Of a stretch of DNA of 7,070 nucleotides, positions 1 through 5,057 are shown piece after piece. The notes under the pieces are model-generated. The model ran no database searches and had not been told where the DNA came from. It worked only from the letters and a program-made list of their open reading frames with translations. The position numbers and the translations under genes were made by a program. The stretch lies in contig DAHVKR010000064.1 of assembly GCA_027320785.1 (NCBI GenBank), forward strand, positions 1 through 7,070. Reading direction: 5' to 3'. Position 1 is the stretch's first letter. Each line of letters opens with the position of its first letter. This DNA is from Bdellovibrionales bacterium. GTDB lineage: Bacteria > Bdellovibrionota > Bdellovibrionia > Bdellovibrionales > Bdellovibrionaceae.

Positions 1-2006
1 CGGGCTGAAAGATCCATGATGGCACCTTTGACATCTTTCAACTCTTTCATGCGCTTTCGAACCACACCCATAAACTCTTGTTCTGTTAGCTCATGATGAA
101 GATGCGGATCGATTCCGCGTTTGCCAATGTCCCTCATGGTGATAAACATCATGACATTATTGGCATCGCTGGCGCTGGCGGTTCCCAATCCTCCGATAGC
201 CGCATACACATGTTTGATTTCAGGCCTTTTGAGCAGCCAGTTTTCAAGGTCACGGGAGGCATTATTGGATTTTTCTAAAGAGGATCCAATGGGGAGTTTC
301 ATGCGAATAATAAACGCCGACATATCCTGAGACGGAGACATCTCTTTATTTAAAAACTTGATGGAGAAAAAAGAAGCCAGCACAAATAAAACCGAAAAAA
401 TCACAACTTTCCAACGATGGGCTAGAGTCTTATAAAGAAGTCCTTGGTACTGAACCCTCATATTCTCCATCATTTGTTCGAATGCTTTTCCTAATCGTGT
501 GGAGCGAATGCCCGAGTGTACGAAGGTTGCACAACGCATCGGCGTAATCGTGAGAGACTCCATAAGAGAGAGTAAAACAGCTAGTGATATCGTAATACCA
601 AACTGAAGAAAGAATTTTCCAATAATGCCTTTCATAAAGGCTACGGGGAGGAAAATGGCAACAACCGCAATACTCGCAGCAAGGGCAGCGAAAGTAATTT
701 CTCGAGCTCCAATGATAGCAGATTCAATAGCTCCGTATTTTTTTTCGTTATAACGAAAAATATTTTCCAGCACCATAATGGCATCATCCACCACGATCCC
801 GATGGCTAAGGTTAGTCCCAGTAGGGTGAATACATTCAAAGTAAAACCAAAAAAGTAGAGCCCGATAAAGGCCCCCATAATAGAAGTCGGAATGGAGAGC
901 AGAACATTGAGTGTGGCTGTCCAGCTTCCCAAGAAGATCCAGCAGACAAGGGAAGTTAAAATAACAGCTAAAATAAGATGGGAGATCATTTCGTGGACCG
1001 ACTGCTCGATAAATCGAGAAGTATCGAAGTTCACGCTGACTTTCATGCCTTCAGGAAGCTCATTTTGAATTTCTTGTATTTTCTGTTTAACGGCATTGGC
1101 CACATCAACGGCATTAGCACCATGTTGTTTTTTGATCCCAATTCCAAGAGCTCGAACTCCATCAAATCGAGAGATGCGATAAACATCAGCAAGTCCTTTT
1201 TCAACTCTTGCAACCTGTCCCAAGCGAAGAGCATTGGATGTATCTTGAATCAGTTGGCCCGCTCTTTTATTGATCACCAAATCTTTAAACTGGGCTACCG
1301 AGTCAGCCTCACCCATGGTTCTGACATTATAGGCTTCATTAGCCGTTTGAATAAAGCCACCTGGAATTTCTGTGTGTTCAGTCTTGATCGCATTTAAAAT
1401 ATCATCCACGCCTAAATGATATTTTCGAAGAGCATCAGGTTTAATCCAAACTCGCAGAGCGGGATCTGTGTATCCTCCGAGAACGATATCGCCTACACCT
1501 GAAATAGTCGTGAAGCGATCCTTCAAAACATCCTTCGCATATTTCATCATATCGTAGGTGTCATGCTTCGTGGATGTCAGAGCGAGCCACAGTATGGGCT
1601 GATCATCCGGATTTGATTTTGTAATGATGGGCGGGTCCACATCGTCAGGTAGTTGTCTTTGAGCTTGAGCAACTCGTGTTTGAACTTCTTGAAGAGCTGT
1701 ATCGATATTTTGATCGAGGTCTAGCTCCACGGTGATGGTCGCAATACCTGTTTTACTTGTGGAGGTGAGATTGATAACACCTTCAACGGAAGATAAAGCA
1801 TCCTCGACAGGGTCCACCACTGTGGACTCCATGATTTCAGGGGCTGCTCCATTCAGAGTGATGGTGACGGAAATGACAGGAAAGTCCACATCAGGTAGTT
1901 GACTGACTCCCATGCGCGAAAAGGAAATAAATCCAAATACAATGAGGGCCGTAAATAGCATCCAGGCAAAAACAGGATTTCGAATGGAAACATCCGAAAT
2001 ACGCAT
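1..2006 (-). CDS. RND-family (HAE1-type) efflux transporter permease, C-terminus cut by window edge
   Basis: This is an inner-membrane, proton-driven pump that normally forms a trimer and works with a periplasmic adaptor and an outer-membrane channel to expel drugs or other amphiphiles; the substrate cannot be told from sequence. The visible 668 residues start MRISDVSIRNPVFAWM, followed by the first membrane span (about 13-30), a large periplasmic porter region (about 31-335), and a cluster of spans from about 340 to 490. The fourth span carries GIVVDDAIMVLENIF with the proton-relay Asp pair at residues 407 and 408, the same numbers as in AcrB. FLPVAFMKGIIGKFFLQF (452-469) is the usual HAE1 segment after it. 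A further span near 532-550 opens the second half. Full members have about 1,030 residues, so roughly 360 lie outside the window. The ATG at 2006 is preceded by a GAGG ribosome site. No adaptor gene lies directly upstream, where one is often found; it may lie downstream, beyond the window. The family is certain, the substrate unknown. Confidence 0.95.
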   Translation of the reverse strand, partial: MRISDVSIRNPVFAWMLFTALIVFGFISFSRMGVSQLPDVDFPVISVTITLNGAAPEIMESTVVDPVEDALSSVEGVINLTSTSKTGIATITVELDLDQNIDTALQEVQTRVAQAQRQLPDDVDPPIITKSNPDDQPILWLALTSTKHDTYDMMKYAKDVLKDRFTTISGVGDIVLGGYTDPALRVWIKPDALRKYHLGVDDILNAIKTEHTEIPGGFIQTANEAYNVRTMGEADSVAQFKDLVINKRAGQLIQDTSNALRLGQVARVEKGLADVYRISRFDGVRALGIGIKKQHGANAVDVANAVKQKIQEIQNELPEGMKVSVNFDTSRFIEQSVHEMISHLILAVILTSLVCWIFLGSWTATLNVLLSIPTSIMGAFIGLYFFGFTLNVFTLLGLTLAIGIVVDDAIMVLENIFRYNEKKYGAIESAIIGAREITFAALAASIAVVAIFLPVAFMKGIIGKFFLQFGITISLAVLLSLMESLTITPMRCATFVHSGIRSTRLGKAFEQMMENMRVQYQGLLYKTLAHRWKVVIFSVLFVLASFFSIKFLNKEMSPSQDMSAFIIRMKLPIGSSLEKSNNASRDLENWLLKRPEIKHVYAAIGGLGTASASDANNVMMFITMRDIGKRGIDPHLHHELTEQEFMGVVRKRMKELKDVKGAIMDLSA
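741..760. repeat. Perfect 20-bp palindrome inside the RND gene
   Basis: The bases read TTTTTCGTTATAACGAAAAA, identical on both strands. On the minus strand they encode part of FRYNEKK, just after the fourth membrane span of the transporter. The adjacent run of eight T (738-745) forms part of one arm. It could form a cruciform or a weak hairpin in the mRNA, but the coding constraint together with AT-rich codon choice may be enough to explain it. Confidence 0.5.
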
Positions 2007-2135
2007 CAAGGTCCTCGTTTGTAAAAGGTCATAGTCAAAGTGACATTTAATCTAGTGTGGATCGAAAGGCTTGGGCAGCACTGTCGCTCGGCGCCATAGG
2101 TTAAAAACAAAAACTTTTTCCTTCAAGATCATAGA

Positions 2136-2440
2136 ATGATTTCGGTAGCACCTGATATTTGGATCCTAGAGGGATCCATTGTGGATTTTTACGGGTTTCC
2201 TTATTCTACTCGCTCTGTGGTGGTTAGATTAAAAGGCAATTAGCTTTGGATTTGGTCGCCCATTCAGCTAACCCCTCAAGTTCAGCAAGAGGTTCAGTCT
2301 TTGGGCCATGTGGAAGGAAAAGATCGGGAAACTTTGGAAAATCACCGAGCCTTATGGGTATGCCCCTCTCGAGTTACGTCTGAGTTGGTTTCAAAAGACC
2401 GCAGATCGAAAAAGGATGGAGAGGCTTCTAGTTTTATTGT
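2136..2440 (+). pseudogene. Decayed DUF4336-like gene (stop codon, internal deletion, lost C-terminus)
   Basis: From the ATG at 2136 the frame reads MISVAPDIWILEGSIVDFYG and on to TRSVVVRL. It then meets an in-frame TAG at 2241 and carries on as LWIWSPIQLTPQVQQEVQSL. This matches, from memory, the N-terminal part of DUF4336 proteins, which have a metallo-beta-lactamase-like fold, no firmly assigned function, and about 220-250 residues. Soon after 2301 the similarity jumps to another frame: from 2308 one reads WKEKIGKLWKITEPYG and then APLELRLSWFQ and ADRKRMERLL, which resembles the C-terminal region of the same family. The middle of roughly 100 residues, including the usual APNKLHH-like metal-site stretch, is missing. 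Similarity ends near 2430-2440, exactly where the toxin gene stop lies on the opposite strand. No clear ribosome site precedes 2136. The gene cannot make a full protein. The family call rests on recall, without a search. The stretch 2007-2135 upstream holds nothing I can recognise apart from the RND ribosome site. Confidence 0.68.
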
Positions 2441-2794
2441 TCAAGTTAGGTGTTCTTCATCAATTTCATATATGAGAGCGATATTACGGCGGCATTCGAA
2501 TAATTCAGATTTAGAAATTTCTCCTAGCCTTCTTAAAATTCGATCTGTTGAAAGAGTTCGGATTTGGAATGTATCAATAACAGAGTTTTTTTTTAAACCG
2601 GATGTTTTTAAATCTTTAATTGGGACAAAAACTCGTCCTTTTTTTCCTGCTGCATCTGTAATTGGAAAGATTGTGAGCAAATCAAGCTTAGGATGAAGGT
2701 TGATAATCAGGCAGGGGCGAATTTTTCTTTGCTCATGCCCCCGCGCGGGATCCAGGTTCACCTCAACCACATCTCCTACTGACAATTTACTCAA
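2441..2794 (-). CDS. MazF/PemK-family mRNA interferase toxin
   Basis: This is a 117-residue toxin of a type II toxin-antitoxin pair. The family cleaves single-stranded RNA at short sequence motifs and so arrests translation until the antitoxin neutralises it. The fold hallmarks are in order: GDVVEVNLDPARGHEQRKIRP (7-27) contains the conserved loop with Arg18 to Gln22 and the RP pair at 26-27. IFPITD (42-47) contributes the Thr46 that is catalytic in relatives. GLKKNSVIDTFQIRTLSTDRI (66-86) is the usual Ser-Val, Gln-Ile-Arg and Asp-Arg block. LGEIS (90-94) leads into the C-terminal helix. Length is typical and no key residue is missing, so it is probably active. The ATG at 2794 lies inside the end of the antitoxin gene, an 8-base overlap that implies translational coupling. 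The coding strand contains a run of nine A within Leu67-Lys-Lys-Asn70, a possible slippage site. The cleavage motif cannot be predicted. Confidence 0.93.
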   Translation of the reverse strand: MSKLSVGDVVEVNLDPARGHEQRKIRPCLIINLHPKLDLLTIFPITDAAGKKGRVFVPIKDLKTSGLKKNSVIDTFQIRTLSTDRILRRLGEISKSELFECRRNIALIYEIDEEHLT

Positions 2795-3011
2795 AGTCTT
2801 CGCCCTCTATATTTGAGAACGATGTTTCAAGAGGAGAGTGCGAATAAAGCTGAAGCATTCTTTCTTTTGCTCGTCGTCTTTTCTTTTTTTTGATGCGTTC
2901 ACGGAGTAAATCGAGGGCGTAGTCCAGCATTTTTGTTTTGTTACTAAAACCGAAGTTTTTGTAACTTTCTAAAAGACTGTTGTTTTCTTCTTTGAGTTTT
3001 CCGATTTGCAT
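2787..3011 (-). CDS. Antitoxin of the MazF-type module, probable ribbon-helix-helix DNA binder
   Basis: This is a 74-residue protein immediately upstream of the toxin on the same strand, in the position and size expected for its antitoxin. It would bind and inhibit the toxin and, with it, repress the shared promoter. I do not recognise a named family. Residues 22-41 (FGFSNKTKMLDYALDLLRER) look like the first helix and turn of a ribbon-helix-helix or related short DNA-binding fold. They are followed by a strongly basic stretch, KKKKRRRAKER (41-51), and an acidic tail, EGEDFE (69-74), of the sort that often occupies the toxin groove. The ATG at 3011 is preceded by a strong GGTGAGG ribosome site five bases away, which supports this start and a high antitoxin-to-toxin ratio. 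The basic stretch is encoded by A-rich codons including an eight-base A run. The role is inferred mainly from its neighbour and the palindromic promoter. Confidence 0.85.
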   Translation of the reverse strand: MQIGKLKEENNSLLESYKNFGFSNKTKMLDYALDLLRERIKKKKRRRAKERMLQLYSHSPLETSFSNIEGEDFE

Positions 3012-3061
3012 AAAGACCTCACCATTTTACTATCGGAATACGCTTGGCGAAACATAAAGAA

Positions 3062-3101
3062 ATACGTATTCATATACATAATTATATACATGAATACGTA
3101 T
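3062..3101. promoter_or_regulatory. Near-perfect 40-bp palindromic operator at the toxin-antitoxin promoter
   Basis: The outer arms are perfect 12-base inverted repeats, ATACGTATTCAT (3062-3073) and ATGAATACGTAT (3090-3101). The core ATAATTAT (3078-3085) is also palindromic. Over the whole 40 bases only two of twenty pairs fail (3074 with 3089, and 3077 with 3086). Each arm begins or ends with ATACGTAT, itself a palindrome, so two dimer sites about 32 bases apart are possible. The element covers the -10 box and most of the spacer of the operon promoter. By analogy with other type II modules, it is the likely binding site of the antitoxin or of the toxin-antitoxin complex. That protein assignment is inferred. 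Confidence 0.75.
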
Positions 3102-3109
3102 AAAATCAA
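3081..3109 (-). promoter_or_regulatory. Sigma70-type promoter of the toxin-antitoxin operon
   Basis: On the minus strand, a -35 hexamer TTGATT (3109-3104, four of six consensus bases) is separated by exactly 17 bases from a perfect -10 TATAAT (3086-3081). Transcription should start near 3074, giving a leader of about 60 bases before the antitoxin ATG at 3011. The -10 box and most of the spacer lie within the palindrome at 3062-3101, so a protein bound there would block RNA polymerase. Confidence 0.72.
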
Positions 3110-3145
3110 CGTTAAGGCGTAACTAATTGAAATGACTAATAATAA

Positions 3146-3910
3146 TTAATAATCCAGGCGTCCTGCTAGCTGAGATTCTAGCATTTTAACCGTGGCCTCA
3201 GATAGGGGGTTTCCACGCAAGCTTACGCGAGAAGTAGAGCTGAAATTAGGGGAAGCAAAGGTTCCTTCAGAGATTTCTTGGATGCGATTATGATTAATAA
3301 AGACGTCTTCTAAAGCTGCTAAATGGTGAAGAAGTTTCTCTGGTAAAGTTGTTAGATGATTGGGCCCTAAGTTGAGTATTCGCAAAGACTTAAGGTCTTG
3401 AAAAATATTTTCGGGTAAAGAGTCAATTTGATTATAACCAATATCGAGGATTTGCAAAGAAACCAATCCGCGGAAAAGTCCTTCCGGTAGTTGAGTGAAT
3501 TGGTTTTTAAATAAGTAAAGTTCTTCCAAAGAAGTGAGGCCTTGAAAAATATTTTCAGGAAGAGAGGCCAGTTGGTCGTCGTAGATATACAAGGCCTTTA
3601 GTGAGTTTAAACCTTGGAAAAGATCAACTGGTAAACTGGGAATATTGTCTGCAAATAAAAATAAACTCTGTAGTTGAGTTAAACCTGCCAAGTCAGATTT
3701 TTCAAGAGTCTGGACGTTTGTGTAGGAGATATTTAAGCTTTTCACAGACTTTAAATCTTCGGTTGTGATTTGATCACATGTCTTATTGAGAGCTCCTTCA
3801 ATGGCCGTCTTAACAGCACTTGATCTTTGACATACTTTTATCGATTGAGCAGATGCAGTGAAGAGTGTGAAACTGACGATACTAAAAGCAATTATTTTGA
3901 GCTGAGACAT
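3146..3910 (-). CDS. Exported leucine-rich-repeat protein
   Basis: This is a 254-residue protein beginning MSQLKIIAFSIVSFTLFTAS, a Sec signal peptide with a likely cleavage after ASA at residue 21. The start at 3910 is chosen because GGAGG lies seven bases upstream and the signal peptide then sits at the N-terminus. The frame is open further upstream to an ATG at 3994, but that would bury the signal. The mature N-terminal cap has Cys27 and Cys45, which could form a disulfide. From residue 56 come six complete 24-residue repeats of the form LxxLxLxxNxLxxLPxxxFxGLxS, then a seventh, degenerate unit from 200 and a short capping segment (about 229-254). Such repeats form a curved solenoid that binds other proteins, so a periplasmic, surface or secreted recognition or adhesion role is plausible, but the partner is unknown. 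No catalytic domain or anchor is seen. The gene is divergent from the exported kinase-like gene across 133 bases. Confidence 0.92.
   Translation of the reverse strand: MSQLKIIAFSIVSFTLFTASAQSIKVCQRSSAVKTAIEGALNKTCDQITTEDLKSVKSLNISYTNVQTLEKSDLAGLTQLQSLFLFADNIPSLPVDLFQGLNSLKALYIYDDQLASLPENIFQGLTSLEELYLFKNQFTQLPEGLFRGLVSLQILDIGYNQIDSLPENIFQDLKSLRILNLGPNHLTTLPEKLLHHLAALEDVFINHNRIQEISEGTFASPNFSSTSRVSLRGNPLSEATVKMLESQLAGRLDY
3314..3745 (-). repeat. Six tandem 72-bp units encoding leucine-rich repeats
   Basis: Residues 56-199 of the exported LRR protein fall into six consecutive units of exactly 24 residues, so the DNA has a 72-bp period. The DNA copies are mostly diverged, but CTTGAAAAATATTTTC occurs identically at 3397-3412 and 3541-3556, 144 bases (two periods) apart, which points to relatively recent unit duplication or strong constraint on ENIFQ. 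Copy number could change by recombination. Confidence 0.8.
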
Positions 3911-3987
3911 CTGAAGACCTCCATGTGGCAAACATTCAAAAACTAGCAGAACTCGTGGTGGCTGTCTTCGTAAATGCAGTGCGAAAA

Positions 3988-4014
3988 ATTTTATCAAAAT
4001 GAGACAGGATTCAA
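3988..4014 (-). promoter_or_regulatory. Possible extended -10 promoter for the LRR gene
   Basis: On the minus strand, TGATAAAAT (3996-3988) is an extended -10 element with five of six bases of TATAAT. TTGAAT (4014-4009) lies 15 bases upstream as a weak -35. The spacing is short, but an extended -10 tolerates this. Transcription would start near 3981, giving a leader of about 70 bases. I could not find an equally convincing promoter for the divergent gene. Confidence 0.35.
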
Positions 4015-4043
4015 AATTGCATTCGTAAATCAGAATAAAATGA

Positions 4044-5057
4044 ATGGAGCTGATGGAAGTGAAGTTGCAAAAATGGTTTACAGCAAAGCCTTTAATTGTC
4101 GTTCTGACTTTGTTTATCAGTTTATTATCTTTTGGTCAGACCCATTCGTCCTGCCAGATTATTTTTCAAAAAATTCAAGATCAGGCCTGGAAAAAGGACA
4201 GTCGCCCTCTTTCCTATACTGAAAAAGACCTGAAGGGATATTTACAAACGGGATTGATTACACATCATGAACTTGTTGGGGGGCATGGAATTAGCCGAGC
4301 TCAATATGTGACCTATCAGAATGGTACTATGGGAATATGGAAAAGAGATGTATATGAGCATGACCATCATGTGATCGAGGGTGGAAAAGCTGAGATCATG
4401 GCTTATAAAGTGGATCGATTTCTCGGTTTAATGAAAGTTCCGACCACTGTATATCGAGATCTAAAAGGTGTTCCCGGAACTGTTCAAATTTTGGTGGGCT
4501 ACCTCAAAGAGGAGGTTCTTCAAGGTAATCCTACAGAACTCGTTCTTTTTGACGACCTGATTGGTAATTTTGACCGACATAATGAAAACTATCTCGTCAC
4601 GAAAGATAATCGAGTTATTGCCATTGATAATGGTAATGCTGGAGCCTCGGTTAATAAAGGAATGACAAAATTTAAAGTGAATAAACTGATAGAGTCCTAT
4701 GAAAAATCCCAGAATTTACTGAAACTTGAAGAAAAAATGCTGACGGAAAATACAGAGGGTTATAGTCCCAAAGAATTGGACGAGTCTCGAAAAATAATTC
4801 ACTCTCAACGGAATGAATTTAAATCGAAAACTCTACAGGACATGAAAACTTTGATAGGAAAAAAATCTATTTATCTTAAGCTGAAGGAAACTTCAGATCA
4901 GGAGTGGACAGATTTTTTAAAGTCGGAGCTGACGGATAGACAAATTCATTTTTTTATCGAGCGTCGCCAAAGTATTTTGAATGCCATTGAAAAAGCACGA
5001 TCGGTCTTCGGTGATGAAGTGTTTGAAAAGGAACTACCCCATCAGCATTCGAATTAA
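4044..5057 (+). CDS. Putative secreted HipA/PI3K/FAM20-like kinase-fold protein
   Basis: This is a 337-residue protein with an N-terminal signal sequence (basic residues 7-15, hydrophobic core 17-30), so the enzyme domain should lie outside the cytoplasm. SHSSC-like bases do not give a good lipobox (HSSC at 34-37). The remainder resembles atypical kinases of the HipA, PI3/4-kinase and FAM20 type. GIWKRD gives a candidate ATP-binding Lys100. GGKAEIMAYKVDRFLGL (113-129) supplies the helix-C Glu117. LVLFDDLIGNFDRHNENYLV (166-185) contains the catalytic Asp177 and the DxxxxN Asn182. VIAIDNGNAG (191-200) carries the metal-binding Asp195 in place of DFG. All expected catalytic positions are present, so activity is likely; the substrate (protein, lipid or sugar) is unknown. 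The C-terminal 140 residues are helical and charged, without a known domain. The start is uncertain: ATG 4044 has no good ribosome site, while ATG 4053 and GTG 4059 lie behind GGAG at 4046-4049. The 3' end overlaps the convergent aldehyde dehydrogenase gene. Confidence 0.82.
   Translation: MELMEVKLQKWFTAKPLIVVLTLFISLLSFGQTHSSCQIIFQKIQDQAWKKDSRPLSYTEKDLKGYLQTGLITHHELVGGHGISRAQYVTYQNGTMGIWKRDVYEHDHHVIEGGKAEIMAYKVDRFLGLMKVPTTVYRDLKGVPGTVQILVGYLKEEVLQGNPTELVLFDDLIGNFDRHNENYLVTKDNRVIAIDNGNAGASVNKGMTKFKVNKLIESYEKSQNLLKLEEKMLTENTEGYSPKELDESRKIIHSQRNEFKSKTLQDMKTLIGKKSIYLKLKETSDQEWTDFLKSELTDRQIHFFIERRQSILNAIEKARSVFGDEVFEKELPHQHSN

Noticed and set aside
978..1397. A 139-codon open frame on the plus strand inside the RND gene
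   Set aside because: It lies wholly antisense to a clear RND transporter frame, has no domain features and no ribosome site.
2161..2177. Two GGATCC copies separated by five bases
   Set aside because: They fall in the coding part of the DUF4336-like remnant (IWILEGSI) and are explained by codons for Trp-Ile and Gly-Ser-Ile.
2301..2696. A 131-codon plus-strand open frame overlapping the toxin
   Set aside because: Its first residues are the tail of the DUF4336-like remnant in the original frame. The rest is antisense to the MazF-family toxin and looks non-coding.
3974..4222. An 82-codon plus-strand open frame ahead of the kinase-like gene
   Set aside because: Most of it overlaps the signal peptide and start of the kinase-like gene in another frame, and it has no recognisable features.
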